A stretch of DNA of 43,354 nucleotides from an uncultured Bacteroidota bacterium. GTDB taxonomy: Bacteria; Bacteroidota; Bacteroidia; 2-12-FULL-35-15. Numbering within the stretch: the first letter of the stretch is position 1; every line of letters starts with the position of its first letter. Positions 6,503 through 15,422 of this stretch are shown here, piece by piece. A program made the position numbers and the translations under genes. The DNA lies in assembly GCA_903870175.1 (NCBI GenBank), contig CAIQBY010000033.1, positions 1 to 43,354 on the forward strand, read 5' to 3'. A model generated the notes under the pieces. The model had not been told where the DNA came from and made no database searches. It saw only the letters and a list, made by a program, of their open reading frames with translations.

Positions 6503-8428
6503 ATGATTTCAGTAAATTCAGTAACAGTATCCTTTGGAGGATACGATTTGTTTGACAACGTAAACTTTTTGATAAATCCTAAAGACAGGATAGGTCTTGC
6601 TGGGAAGAATGGTGCAGGAAAATCAACCATGTTGAAACTTCTTTCGGGGCAACAAAATCCAACAAAAGGAGAAATTTCGAAACCCAATGATACCCGAATA
6701 GGTTATTTGCCACAGGATATGATTCATCAACACGGCAGGACGGTGTTTGATGAAACAGCTACTGCATTTGAAGAAATTCAAAAACTGGAAGCCCGCTTAC
6801 ATTTTATTAATGATGAATTAAGCAGCCGAACAGATTATGAGTCGGATGCATATATGAACCTGATAACTGAACTGACAGATATTAATCATAGACTGGATAT
6901 AATAGGAGCAAATAATATAGAGGAAGAAATCGAAAAGATATTAAAAGGCTTGGGATTCGAAGCTTCTGATTTTCAACGTCAGACAGCCGAATTTAGCGGC
7001 GGATGGCGTATGCGTATTGAACTTGCAAAAATACTCCTTCAAAAACCTGATATTTTATTATTAGATGAACCGACAAACCATTTGGATATCGAATCGATAC
7101 AATGGCTGGAAGAAACGTTGGATACTTTTCCAGGGTCGGTGATGCTTATTAGCCATGATAAACATTTTCTTGACACTGTAACTACGCGAACTATTGAAAT
7201 ATCAAATCAAAAGATTTACGATTACAAAACTAATTACTCCCGTTATCTGGTATTGCGTAAAGAACGTAGAGAACAGCAGGAAAATGCAGCAAAAAATCAA
7301 CAGAAAATTATTAATCAAACAGAAGTATTGATTGATAAATATCGGGCGAAAGCAAGTAAAGCAGCTTTTGCTCAATCGTTGATTAAAAAACTGGATAGAA
7401 TGGAAATTGTGGAGGTAGACGAAAGCGATAATACTGCTATTGCATTTCGATTCCCTCCTCCTGCACATAGTGGCAAAATAGTACTGACAGTGGAGGAAGC
7501 TGGTAAGGTATATGACACGAAGAGAATATTCAAGGACGCACATTTTATTCTTACTAAGGGTGAAAAGATTGCTTTTGTAGGGCGAAATGGTGAAGGAAAG
7601 AGTACAATGATGAAAATGATAGCCAAACAAATTGAACACGAAGGAAAAGTTATACTTGGTCATAGCGTTAAGATGGGTTATTTTGCACAAGATCAGGCTG
7701 AAAGATTAGACCAGAATAAAACAGTGTTTGAAACAATTGATGAACTGGCTGTTGGAGATGTTCGCAAACAAGTTAGAACATTATTAGGTTCATTTCTTTT
7801 TGGTGGAGAAGATATAGACAAGAAAGTAAGGGTACTTAGCGGTGGAGAACGAGGAAGATTGGCGTTATGCAAACTTTTATTAGAGCCTTATAATTTATTG
7901 GTACTTGATGAGCCGACAAACCATCTGGATATACGAAGCAAAGAAGTATTGAAAAGAGCATTACTGGCGTATGAAGGTACCGCGATTATTGTTTCCCATG
8001 ACCGAGACTTTCTTACCGATTTAGTGGATAAAATGTATGAGTTTAAACATGGGACAGTTAAAGAACATTTAGGAGGGATAACCGAATTTATGGAGAAAGT
8101 AAAAATGGATAGACTTAGTGAAATGAATACTAAAAGTCCTTTCGTAAAACCGAAAGCAGAACCGAAAACAGAAAAGCCAAAACCGGATGCAAAAGAACTG
8201 GAGCGGGAGAAGGAATTAAAACTACTGAAACAGGAGATAGTTAAAGTAGAAAAGGAAATTGCTAAATTGGAACAAGACATTAAAATTATTGATGATAAAC
8301 TTTCTGATTCTTCACTTTACCAAAGTATAATAAATGATAAAGAAATGTATGCAAAGTATGAATTGATGAAAAAACAGTTGGATATTGAAATGAGTAATTG
8401 GGAGAAGTTACAGGAAAAGTTAATATAA
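6503..8428 (+). CDS. ABC-F family ATPase (ribosome-associated type)
   Basis: The 641-residue protein holds two ABC domains and no membrane segment, the hallmark of ABC-F proteins that act on the ribosome. Domain 1 has Walker A GKNGAGKST (34-42), signature SGGWRMRIELAK and LLLDEPTNHLD (about 187). Domain 2 has Walker A GRNGEGKST (about 360), signature LSGGERGRLALCK and LVLDEPTNHLD (about 468). The inter-domain linker (about 240-310) is charged and helical, as in the P-site tRNA interaction motif. The C-terminal 100 residues form a Lys/Glu-rich coiled coil, as in Uup-like members. It could be a housekeeping translation factor or an antibiotic-protection factor; sequence alone does not decide. 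It stands alone with its own promoter. Confidence 0.95.
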   Translation: MISVNSVTVSFGGYDLFDNVNFLINPKDRIGLAGKNGAGKSTMLKLLSGQQNPTKGEISKPNDTRIGYLPQDMIHQHGRTVFDETATAFEEIQKLEARLHFINDELSSRTDYESDAYMNLITELTDINHRLDIIGANNIEEEIEKILKGLGFEASDFQRQTAEFSGGWRMRIELAKILLQKPDILLLDEPTNHLDIESIQWLEETLDTFPGSVMLISHDKHFLDTVTTRTIEISNQKIYDYKTNYSRYLVLRKERREQQENAAKNQQKIINQTEVLIDKYRAKASKAAFAQSLIKKLDRMEIVEVDESDNTAIAFRFPPPAHSGKIVLTVEEAGKVYDTKRIFKDAHFILTKGEKIAFVGRNGEGKSTMMKMIAKQIEHEGKVILGHSVKMGYFAQDQAERLDQNKTVFETIDELAVGDVRKQVRTLLGSFLFGGEDIDKKVRVLSGGERGRLALCKLLLEPYNLLVLDEPTNHLDIRSKEVLKRALLAYEGTAIIVSHDRDFLTDLVDKMYEFKHGTVKEHLGGITEFMEKVKMDRLSEMNTKSPFVKPKAEPKTEKPKPDAKELEREKELKLLKQEIVKVEKEIAKLEQDIKIIDDKLSDSSLYQSIINDKEMYAKYELMKKQLDIEMSNWEKLQEKLI

Positions 8429-8571
8429 ATAGGAATTTAAAATACATATTAACTTTCTCTTCTTAATAAAAAAACCAATATTATTGAACATACCAATGAT
8501 TTTATTTGCTATTATTGAATAAAATTTCATCATAATATTAATCATAACATAAAATGATGTTTACAAAACGA

Positions 8572-8579
8572 TATTTTTG
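8572..8579 (+). promoter_or_regulatory. -7 promoter box almost touching the siaB start
   Basis: TATTTTTG matches TAnnTTTG and ends only four bases before the ATG at 8584, so transcription from it would begin at or near the start codon (leaderless). No -33 TTG is seen at the right distance, so the call is tentative. Confidence 0.4.
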
Positions 8580-8583
8580 ATGC

Positions 8584-9162
8584 ATGGATTTGAATAAAGA
8601 AGGGTCTCCAGAACATACTTTATTTGCTGAAAAGGTAGATAACATACGACATATTTGCTCTATTGATGGAAGCAAAGAAATGGTGATGCATGTAGGTGAA
8701 CTTGACCAAAATCAGGTAAACACTATTTCTTCTATTGTAGAAAATCAGATGGGAAATATTGGGGTAAGCAAAAATATTGTCAAAAAAATCTTTAATATCT
8801 CCATTGAAACTCTTCAGAATATTTGTTTTCATGCCGAAAGAGATAACAATGGTAATCAAATGACTTATTTTATTATCGGGAAGAAGGAAAATGAGTTCAC
8901 GATTTACTCTGGGAATTTATTGCCTAATGAAAGTGCAGAGAAACTTTCCAAACGATTACAAAGATTAAAAGCACTTAATGAAGCAGATTTGAAAAAGGAA
9001 TACCTTGAAGTATTGTCAAATGGCGAATTATCACAAAAAGGTGGAGCAGGCTTGGGCTTTATTACAATTGCCATGAAATCAAATAATAATATTTCGTTTG
9101 ATTTTCAACGTGTGAATAGCCAACTCTCTTTATTTACAATGAAAGCTGTAGTTACTGGATAA
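8584..9162 (+). CDS. siaB: SiaB-family protein kinase
   Basis: The 192-residue protein matches the SiaB/DUF6272 family of small GHKL-type kinases. Visible features are the N-box-like helix SIETLQNICFHAE (about residue 79) and the glycine loop KGGAGLGFITIAMKS (about 150). In Pseudomonas aeruginosa SiaB phosphorylates SiaC, and a SiaA phosphatase reverses it to tune a diguanylate cyclase. The next gene, siaC, begins on the base after this stop codon, so the two are translationally linked. No SiaA-like phosphatase or diguanylate cyclase gene is present in this window, so the output here is unknown. The family assignment is from motif and partner; confidence is good. Confidence 0.85.
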   Translation: MDLNKEGSPEHTLFAEKVDNIRHICSIDGSKEMVMHVGELDQNQVNTISSIVENQMGNIGVSKNIVKKIFNISIETLQNICFHAERDNNGNQMTYFIIGKKENEFTIYSGNLLPNESAEKLSKRLQRLKALNEADLKKEYLEVLSNGELSQKGGAGLGFITIAMKSNNNISFDFQRVNSQLSLFTMKAVVTG

Positions 9163-9540
9163 ATGAAAAGATTAGAAATAGAACCTACCGTAAATTCTGC
9201 TCATATTCTTTTAGATGCTGAGAAAAGTGTTTTTTTGATAGAAGGGAAATCATTTCCAGAAGACAGTAAAAATTTCTTCCACCCTATACTTGAATGGTTA
9301 AAGGAATATAAACTTCAAAAACCGGCAAGTTTTGATTTGAAAATTAATTTGTTCTACCTGAGTTCTTCTTCAATAATTTCTGTTAAGCAAATATTAATAA
9401 TACTTATGGATTATCAAACTGCAGGAACCAATGTTACTGTCTCTTGGTATTATGATGAAGACGATGATGACATTAAAAAAACAGGAGAAGATTATATGAA
9501 GATTACAAATCTCCAATTTATCTTTAAAGAAAACCCATAG
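9163..9540 (+). CDS. siaC: SiaC-family regulatory phosphoprotein
   Basis: The 125-residue protein matches the SiaC/DUF1987 family: N-terminal strand KRLEIEPTVNSAHILLDAE, SFPEDSKNFFHPILEWLKEY, and the segment FDLKINLFYLSSSSIISVKQIL. In SiaC of Pseudomonas aeruginosa the phosphorylated residue is a threonine in an NTSS-type motif. Here the equivalent stretch is L-S-S-S-S (S67-S70), so a serine would be the acceptor. The C-terminal region carries a run of acidic residues (DEDDDD). ATG follows the siaB stop directly. It is the likely substrate of the kinase encoded upstream; the downstream partner is not visible. Confidence 0.87.
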   Translation: MKRLEIEPTVNSAHILLDAEKSVFLIEGKSFPEDSKNFFHPILEWLKEYKLQKPASFDLKINLFYLSSSSIISVKQILIILMDYQTAGTNVTVSWYYDEDDDDIKKTGEDYMKITNLQFIFKENP

Positions 9541-9596
9541 TTTTTTGGGCTTCCATCACTTCTCAAGAAATTAAATTTAGACTTTTTATGAAACAA

Positions 9597-9624
9597 AAAC
9601 ATGTATCAATGTGAAACATGTTTT
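9597..9624. terminator. Possible bidirectional terminator between siaC and the RmlD-like gene
   Basis: AAAACATGT (9597-9605) and ACATGTTTT (9616-9624) form a 9-bp stem with a 10-base loop. The stem includes the end of the minus-strand gene. The short stem makes this tentative. Confidence 0.35.
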
Positions 9625-10520
9625 ATCTGTTCATTCAAAATTTCCAATCCTTCATTAAAGGAATAAGGATTATAATCGAGGTCTTTTTTTGCTTTATCAA
9701 TTATAAAACCTGTACGCGGAGGGCGCTTTGCTGCCTGATTTAACGTACTTGATTTGATTGGTGTAATTAAAGATTTATCCAAATGCCAAAAATCCGCAAC
9801 CTTAAATACTAATTCCAAAACACTCATTGTTTCTTTACCTGAAAGATTATAAATTCCGGTAGCACCTTTATCAATAATAGAAATGCAGCCAGCTGCTAAA
9901 TCTTCTGATAGAGTAGGTGAGCGGAACTGATCATCCACAACATTTATCTTTTGCCCCTTTGTTAATGCGTCTTTTGCCCAAAGAACAATATTTGAACGAC
10001 TCATATTGTCAACTATTCCATAAACAATAATTGTTCGTGCGATAGCCCATCTAATTTTACTCTGTTGAACAATTTTTTCTCCTTCCCATTTAGATAGGGC
10101 ATAATAACTTTGCGGATTGGGAATGTCGGTTTCTAAATATTCACTTCCTTTTTCACCATCAAAGATAAAATCGGTTGACAGGTGAACAAAATGAATAGGT
10201 TCTTGTTTTATTGCATCAACAAAATTTCGAACGGCAGTAACATTCAACGCCCAACATTCTTCCCGTTTTGTTTCACAGGCATCCACATTTGTCATTGCAG
10301 CCGTATTAATTATTGCATCAGGTTTATGTTTCTGTATTATTTTTTCGACTTCTGATTTACTTGTAATATCAAGGGATTCATAAATATAACCTTCTCTTTT
10401 AATCAGTCTGTTTTCGCCTACAGAAGTAGCAATAACTTTTACATCCTTGCGGTTAATTAGATTATAAACTAATTTTTGACCAAGTAATCCATTGCTACCT
10501 GTAATTAATATTGTTTTCAT
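9606..10520 (-). CDS. RmlD-like sugar-nucleotide reductase (SDR family)
   Basis: The 304-residue protein is an extended SDR of the RmlD/dTDP-4-dehydrorhamnose reductase family. Its Rossmann motif GSNGLLGQ is at residues 8-15, INTAAMTNVDACE gives the fourth strand, STDFIFDGEKG is the substrate loop, and YYALSKWEGE holds the catalytic Tyr-x3-Lys. The C-terminal half (PPRTGFIIDKAKKDL) matches the substrate-binding part of the family. It would reduce a 4-keto sugar nucleotide in the cytoplasm, but no other dTDP-rhamnose genes are nearby, so the substrate is open. It is the last gene of a minus-strand run with the potassium channel 18 bp upstream. Confidence 0.87.
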   Translation of the reverse strand: MKTILITGSNGLLGQKLVYNLINRKDVKVIATSVGENRLIKREGYIYESLDITSKSEVEKIIQKHKPDAIINTAAMTNVDACETKREECWALNVTAVRNFVDAIKQEPIHFVHLSTDFIFDGEKGSEYLETDIPNPQSYYALSKWEGEKIVQQSKIRWAIARTIIVYGIVDNMSRSNIVLWAKDALTKGQKINVVDDQFRSPTLSEDLAAGCISIIDKGATGIYNLSGKETMSVLELVFKVADFWHLDKSLITPIKSSTLNQAAKRPPRTGFIIDKAKKDLDYNPYSFNEGLEILNEQIKHVSH

Positions 10521-10538
10521 AAAAAGTTATAATAAAGA

Positions 10539-11549
10539 TTATGCAAATAATTCTTTCAGTTTAATAATTTGTTCTGTTGTTCCAAGAACAAATAATTTTG
10601 CATCGGGGATAATTTTAGTATCAGCGCTTGGATTAATAATGTATTCGCCTTGAGCAGTTTTAAATCCTATTATGTTTGCCCCTGATTTATTTCTAATCTC
10701 CAAATCCTTGATAGTTTTATTTTGAAATTCAGATTTAAGGGTTGCAAATGTGATTTCTTCCAGCCTTATATTATCACTTCCCTGCCCTGTAATATAATCC
10801 ATAAACTCCATTACATCAGGTTTCATTACTAAAGAAGCCATATGAGCACCACCCAATTTGTCTGGCATAATAACATTATTTGCACCGGCAACTTTTAATT
10901 TTTTATCCGAATTATCTTCCGAAGCACGGCTGATAATAACTAAGTTGGGGTTTAGGGTTCTTGCCGAAAGAACAATAAATAGATTATCAGCATCAAATGG
11001 AAGTGTAGTAATAAGTGCTTTCGCTTTTTTTATACCTGCTTGCACAAGCACTTCGTCAAGTGTTGCATCACCTTCCAAAACCAAATCGGCATACTGATGA
11101 TTGATACTTGAAATAATATCTTTCTTTTGTTCAATAACCACAAATCGCGTTTTATGTTTTTTTAAAACATGTGCCGCTTGTTTGCCATTCCTTCCAAAAC
11201 CACAGATAATAACATGTTTATCTAATTTTTCTATTGCTGAATTCACTTTTAAATTTTTAAAATATTGATTAAATTCTCCATCTACAACATATTTAGATAT
11301 ACTTGTAACTGCGTATGCAAATGTACCAAAACTTGTTATAATTAAAAACGCAGTAAATATTTTCCCCTGGTCATCCAACGGATGCACTTCCTGAAAACCG
11401 ACAGTAGCAACCGTAATTACTGTCATGTAAAATGCATCAAGAAAATTGTAATGTTCAAGAATTATATAACCTGCAATTCCTATACATACAATTAAAACGA
11501 TAAGAATTACTGAAATATAAAGCTTCCGGAAATGAAGAAGAGAAACCAA
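10539..11549 (-). CDS. Two-TM potassium channel with TrkA-N (RCK) domain
   Basis: The 336-residue protein has a first membrane helix at about residues 12-31 and a pore helix plus selectivity filter TVATVGFQEV (about 46-55). A second helix lies at about 64-84, and a cytoplasmic RCK domain has the nucleotide-binding loop ICGFGRNGKQAA and a C-terminal TrkA-C part. The filter reads TVGF-QE instead of the classical TVGYGD, so ion selectivity may differ. The start codon is TTG: an in-frame TAA lies four codons upstream, and the next ATG would delete the first membrane helix. It follows the PspC gene by 37 bp. Confidence 0.9.
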   Translation of the reverse strand: MVSLLHFRKLYISVILIVLIVCIGIAGYIILEHYNFLDAFYMTVITVATVGFQEVHPLDDQGKIFTAFLIITSFGTFAYAVTSISKYVVDGEFNQYFKNLKVNSAIEKLDKHVIICGFGRNGKQAAHVLKKHKTRFVVIEQKKDIISSINHQYADLVLEGDATLDEVLVQAGIKKAKALITTLPFDADNLFIVLSARTLNPNLVIISRASEDNSDKKLKVAGANNVIMPDKLGGAHMASLVMKPDVMEFMDYITGQGSDNIRLEEITFATLKSEFQNKTIKDLEIRNKSGANIIGFKTAQGEYIINPSADTKIIPDAKLFVLGTTEQIIKLKELFA

Positions 11550-11586
11550 AACGCAGCGTTATTAAATAATTAAATTGTGTTCCATC

Positions 11587-11817
11587 TTACAAATCCCAAA
11601 CGCTTTTCCTCTTGCTTTTAAAAGGCTTAAAAAAGTTTTTATGTTCCAAAATAAAAGCCATTATAAAATATATTATAACCGGAGAACCGAAAGTAAAAAA
11701 GGATAAATAGATAAAATACATCCTTATTGTTGTACTATTAATTCCTAACTTTTTACCCCACCATTCACAAACTCCAAATGCCCGGGTTTCGAACCAATGT
11801 TGAATTCTTTTTATCAT
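11587..11817 (-). CDS. PspC-domain small membrane protein
   Basis: The 76-residue protein matches the PspC domain: an amphipathic N-terminus (FGVCEWWGKKLGINSTTIRMYF), then a hydrophobic segment of about 25 residues (YLSFFTFGSPVIIYFIMAFIL) and a basic tail. PspC proteins sit in the inner membrane and can sense envelope stress. No PspA or PspB homologue is nearby. It lies 26 bp after the DUF2851 gene and 37 bp before the potassium channel, so an operon is likely. Confidence 0.85.
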   Translation of the reverse strand: MIKRIQHWFETRAFGVCEWWGKKLGINSTTIRMYFIYLSFFTFGSPVIIYFIMAFILEHKNFFKPFKSKRKSVWDL

Positions 11818-11843
11818 TTTATGCAGATTATCAGGTCATAAAA

Positions 11844-13118
11844 TTACGAATTTTTCAGCAGGTAATTGCCGACCGAACAACTTAAGCATTTTTTATTATC
11901 ACAATATTCATTTTTAAGTTGTAATAATGCCTGTGTAGAATAAGCTGTTTCAACGGAGAGACCTAAACTTTTCCATTTATTTATTATTGAATTATTTTCC
12001 CCTTTCGTCTGTTCTAAAAACTTTAATGCCCGTTCAACAAATTTTTCATTGTCTTTTTGTTTGCCATAAACAAATAAAAAAGGAACAACTGTATTTATTA
12101 TAATATTATTAATTCCATCGTTTCCAAAATGTTTTGTTTTAAGAACTGATTCTTTATCAAGCATAAAATGCGTTTTCCAGTACTCCGAAACATCAACATT
12201 CATAAGCTTGTTCAGGTCTTCAAAAGTTTCCGCTTCAATAATTTTTGAAAACAAATGAGTGGAATTATAAACCAGATTTGCAAATTGTGCAATCCTGATT
12301 GTTGGAAAATTGACGGGTCGTAATCTTAGGAATTTCCATAAATGTTTATCAATGGAAATCAGTTTATATTTTTGTTTCAGAAATACATATTCATTCTGTA
12401 AGCTTTTCAAATAGGCGTCTTCATAATGTTCATTAAGAAAACCTGCCTGACCGAAAAGCAATGCTTCTATCTGCAATAAACTGCTTTTATGCTTTGCAAT
12501 TATTAATGAAGGTATTGATTTTGCAAGTAATTCGAAAGGTTCGGCATTTGTTTTAAATCCGAAATTACGTGCCAGCAATTGATAAAATGTTTCTTCCCAA
12601 TTATTATTATTCAATCCAAGGCTTTTAATTATTGCATAGGATTTTCGCTCGAGTCTTTCCAATAAAAGTTTATCAATGGTACTGTTTATAATAACTTTTG
12701 GAGTAGTGCCTATTTGTTTTTCGCAGGGAATCCAATCTTTATTTGATTTTAAATTCAAATAATTCTGATAAATAGTATCAGTGATTCTGTTCTTTAATTC
12801 CACGGCAGGTATCGTTTCTCCCGATGTCCGGCATATTGTTTTATCGGAATTATATACTACATGCAAAATAATATTATCGTATGCTTTATCATTTTGATGA
12901 TTGTGTTTGTGCCAGTCACTTGCATTTGTATGAACCTCTACATTGCCTGCCCATACTGTATCTCCAACTTTTATTCGGGCATTGAAAAAATCGGGACCGG
13001 CATCACTGTTATGTTGCCCCACTTTTATTATTTCTATCGGCCGGTTATCAATTGTTGTTAATCCGGGCTGATTAAATAATTTGAATTTCCAGATATGATG
13101 CAAAAATTCTTCCGTCAT
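11844..13118 (-). CDS. DUF2851 family protein
   Basis: The 424-residue protein matches DUF2851, a Bacteroidota-centred family of unknown function. Characteristic stretches are the N-terminal EEFLHHIWKFKLF, VGQHNSDAGPDFFNARIK, and WAGNVEVHTNASDWHKHNHQ with YDNIILHVV. A C-terminal LKNEYCDNKKCLSCSVGNYLL contains three cysteines that might bind metal. The conserved Asp/His-rich N-terminal part resembles an active or metal site, but no reaction is established. No signal peptide is present. It is the first gene of the minus-strand run that continues to pspC, the potassium channel and the RmlD-like gene; a weak promoter-like TAGCTTTA lies just upstream at 13126-13133. Confidence 0.92.
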   Translation of the reverse strand: MTEEFLHHIWKFKLFNQPGLTTIDNRPIEIIKVGQHNSDAGPDFFNARIKVGDTVWAGNVEVHTNASDWHKHNHQNDKAYDNIILHVVYNSDKTICRTSGETIPAVELKNRITDTIYQNYLNLKSNKDWIPCEKQIGTTPKVIINSTIDKLLLERLERKSYAIIKSLGLNNNNWEETFYQLLARNFGFKTNAEPFELLAKSIPSLIIAKHKSSLLQIEALLFGQAGFLNEHYEDAYLKSLQNEYVFLKQKYKLISIDKHLWKFLRLRPVNFPTIRIAQFANLVYNSTHLFSKIIEAETFEDLNKLMNVDVSEYWKTHFMLDKESVLKTKHFGNDGINNIIINTVVPFLFVYGKQKDNEKFVERALKFLEQTKGENNSIINKWKSLGLSVETAYSTQALLQLKNEYCDNKKCLSCSVGNYLLKNS

Positions 13119-13205
13119 TATTTTGTAAAGCTACGCATTAGTTTATGGTATTTGTCGGATATATCAATTCATTAACTAATTTAGCCGGACAAAAAATTAA
13201 TTGCT

Positions 13206-13709
13206 ATGTATAAACAACACCTTTTATTTAATCTCGAAAGAGAAATTATTTTGCTGAAACAACTGGCTGTTTTCATCGAAGAAAAAGACCTTGATTACCG
13301 GCCGAACGAAAAAGTAAGGAGCACTTATGAATTGATGCAGTATCTATCCGGCATTGGCAGTATTATGATGAGGCGATTTGTAAAAAATGATATTACTCCA
13401 GAGGAAAGGGAAAAAATAATGGCTTACCGAAGTACGCTTACTCTTGGTAATTTTCAGGAACGGCTTGATGAACAATGGGAACAGATTAAAATGTATATGG
13501 GCGAAATTACCGATGAAGAACTCTTAACAAAGGAAATTGAATTGCCCTGGAAAGAAAAAATGGTGGTGGGTGCAGCAATAATCAATGCTCCAATAAAGTG
13601 GCTTGCGGCTTACCGGATGGAACTTTTTTTGTATTTAAAAATGAATGGAAAATCTGCCATTGGTACAAAAGATGCCTGGGTTCCTGAAAATACAGTTGCC
13701 AACTCATAA
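13206..13709 (+). CDS. DinB-superfamily protein
   Basis: The 167-residue helical protein resembles the DinB/YfiT four-helix-bundle family, some members of which are metal-dependent thiol transferases. The conserved C-terminal segment YRMELFLYLKMNGKSAIGT followed by KDAW is typical of the Bacteroidota group. The expected three-histidine metal site is not obvious: only one histidine (residue 5) is visible, so this member may not bind metal in the classical way. It is divergent from the DUF2851 gene and followed by repeat array B. Confidence 0.8.
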   Translation: MYKQHLLFNLEREIILLKQLAVFIEEKDLDYRPNEKVRSTYELMQYLSGIGSIMMRRFVKNDITPEEREKIMAYRSTLTLGNFQERLDEQWEQIKMYMGEITDEELLTKEIELPWKEKMVVGAAIINAPIKWLAAYRMELFLYLKMNGKSAIGTKDAWVPENTVANS

Positions 13710-13774
13710 TTGAAAACCAAAGCTTTTTCGATAGAAGTTTATCCTTTCGTTTTAATCTTGAATACCAATTTATC

Positions 13775-14001
13775 AGAGTTCAAGACTTTTTAGTCCATTG
13801 TTCTACCTTTTAGTCAATTGTTCTAGAACAATTGTCCAAAGTTCAGGAGCAATTGCGCAAAGTTCTAGAACAATCGGGTAAAGTTCTAGAACAATTGGGT
13901 AAAGTTCCAGAACAATTGACAAAAGTTCTAGAACATTTGCTTAAAGTTCCAGAACAATTGACTAAAAGGTAGAACAATTGACTAAAAGGTTAGAACTCTT
14001 C
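13775..14001. repeat. Tandem array B: 21-bp units with GTTCTAGAAC palindrome, flanked by inverted arms
   Basis: Seven 21-bp units begin at 13820, 13841, 13862, 13883, 13904, 13925 and 13946 and one 20-bp unit at 13967. Most carry GTTCTAGAAC or GTTCCAGAAC followed by AATTG and A-rich bases, so CAATTG palindromes alternate with GTTCTAGAAC. The array is bounded by arms of about 44 bp, 13786-13829 and 13946-13989, that are reverse complements at 41 of 44 positions. Similarity extends outward to about 13775 and 14001. A transcript or single strand could fold into one long hairpin. The rest of the 440-bp gap between dinB and queG holds nothing I recognise. Confidence 0.88.
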
Positions 14002-14149
14002 AAAAGAAGGATAAAGGAACCTGAAATAAGTAACAACAAATTCTCCAAAAGCAATCAAATGTGTATAAAAAGCAATCGTTTTCAGTTATTTATGATTGAG
14101 TTTTGAGTTTAACCCTTACCCATATTTTGTTGTTTAAAAATTAGAAATA

Positions 14150-15076
14150 GTGAATCCAGCAAAAAATACAGAGCTAATTAAGAGAGAAATAAAGCGTTTG
14201 GGTTTCGATTATTGCGGGATTTCAAAAGCTGATTTTTTGGAAGAGGAAGCTCCGCGATTGGAAAATTGGCTGAAAAATAATATGCATGGAAAGATGGAAT
14301 ACATGCAAAATCATTTTGATAAAAGATTAGACCCCAGATTACTTGTTCCAAATTCAAAGTCGGTTATTTCTCTGCTGCTTAATTATTTTCCGGAAGAAAA
14401 ACAGAAGGACGAAACTGCTCCCAAAATCAGCAAATATGCTTTTGGGATGGATTATCATTTTGTGATTAAGGAAAAATTGAACGCTTTATTGGAATTCATC
14501 AGGGAGAATATTGGAGAAATTGATGGACGTGCATTCGTAGATTCGGCGCCTGTGCTTGATAAAGCCTGGGCAAAGAAAAGCGGATTGGGATGGATAGGGA
14601 AAAATAGCAATTTGATAAATAAAAACAGCGGTTCGTTTTATTTTATTGCCGAATTAATTATTGATTTAGAGTTGGATTATGATAAAGAAATAAAAGATTA
14701 TTGCGGAACATGTACTCGTTGCATTGATGCCTGCCCTACATCAGCAATTGTTGCTCCTTATGTGGTTGACGGCAGCAAATGCATTTCGTATTTTACTATC
14801 GAATTGAAGGAAAATATCCCTTCGGAAATGAAAGGGAAATTTGATAATTGGGTTTTCGGCTGCGATATTTGTCAGGATGTTTGTCCTTGGAACAGTTTTT
14901 CCAAACCTCATAAAGAACCTTATTTCAATCCAAAAACTGAGCTTCTGGAAATGACGAAAAAAGACTTTTACGAATTAACAGAAGAAACCTTTAAACGTGT
15001 GTTTAAGGATTCGGCTGTTAAGCGAACTAAATTCAGCGGGCTAAAAAAGAATCTTGATTTTATTAAGCCAGATTAA
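14150..15076 (+). CDS. queG: Epoxyqueuosine reductase QueG
   Basis: QueG is the cobalamin- and iron-sulfur-dependent enzyme that performs the last step of queuosine tRNA modification. The 308-residue protein has the normal length. Motifs are [21 protein letters not shown] (catalytic Asp and cobalamin region, from about residue 130), a first cluster C185-x2-C188-x2-C191-x3-C195-P, and a second with C238-x2-C241-x3-C245-P plus C211. The start codon is GTG; no ATG lies in frame upstream before the repeat array. Its last four bases overlap the convergent small gene at 15073. Function is confident. Confidence 0.96.
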   Translation: MNPAKNTELIKREIKRLGFDYCGISKADFLEEEAPRLENWLKNNMHGKMEYMQNHFDKRLDPRLLVPNSKSVISLLLNYFPEEKQKDETAPKISKYAFGMDYHFVIKEKLNALLEFIRENIGEIDGRAFVDSAPVLDKAWAKKSGLGWIGKNSNLINKNSGSFYFIAELIIDLELDYDKEIKDYCGTCTRCIDACPTSAIVAPYVVDGSKCISYFTIELKENIPSEMKGKFDNWVFGCDICQDVCPWNSFSKPHKEPYFNPKTELLEMTKKDFYELTEETFKRVFKDSAVKRTKFSGLKKNLDFIKPD

Positions 15077-15267
15077 GACTTAGTAATATTTTTAAAAACT
15101 TCCTTTATTACATCCTTGTATTGATTTCCGTATGTAGCCAGGCACCACATCATCAACATTGTTTTTTCCTGAGGTTTAAGCCATTTAGCGGCTTTGGTAA
15201 GTTCTTTGCGGAATAGGGTTTTATCAAAACTTACCTTTTCCAATATTTTTTTACTTAATTCAAACAT
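15073..15267 (-). CDS. Small conserved hypothetical protein (64 aa)
   Basis: The protein [18 protein letters not shown]...[18 protein letters not shown] is short, helical and basic. It resembles a small conserved Bacteroidota protein of unknown function that I recall with the same FDKxLFxKEL and WCLATYG elements. It starts with ATG at 15267 and overlaps the end of queG by four bases on the opposite strand. No signal peptide or membrane segment is present. The existence of the gene is likely; its role is unknown. Confidence 0.7.
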   Translation of the reverse strand: MFELSKKILEKVSFDKTLFRKELTKAAKWLKPQEKTMLMMWCLATYGNQYKDVIKEVFKNITKS

Positions 15268-15422
15268 AGTTTATTCGTTTTATTAAGGGTTAACTCAAAT
15301 TGAAGTACGAAGTTAGGTAAAGAAAAGAGTTGATACAAGAAAAATGTTTAAAAAAATTAAAAAAAATACTTCAATAAATTTTTAATCCAGAAATATTATT
15401 TTTGCTTTGCAGATTTCTGAAA

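Noticed and set aside
7202-7690. 162-residue minus-strand frame inside the ABC-F gene
   Set aside because: Antisense shadow of a well-conserved coding region with no domain of its own.
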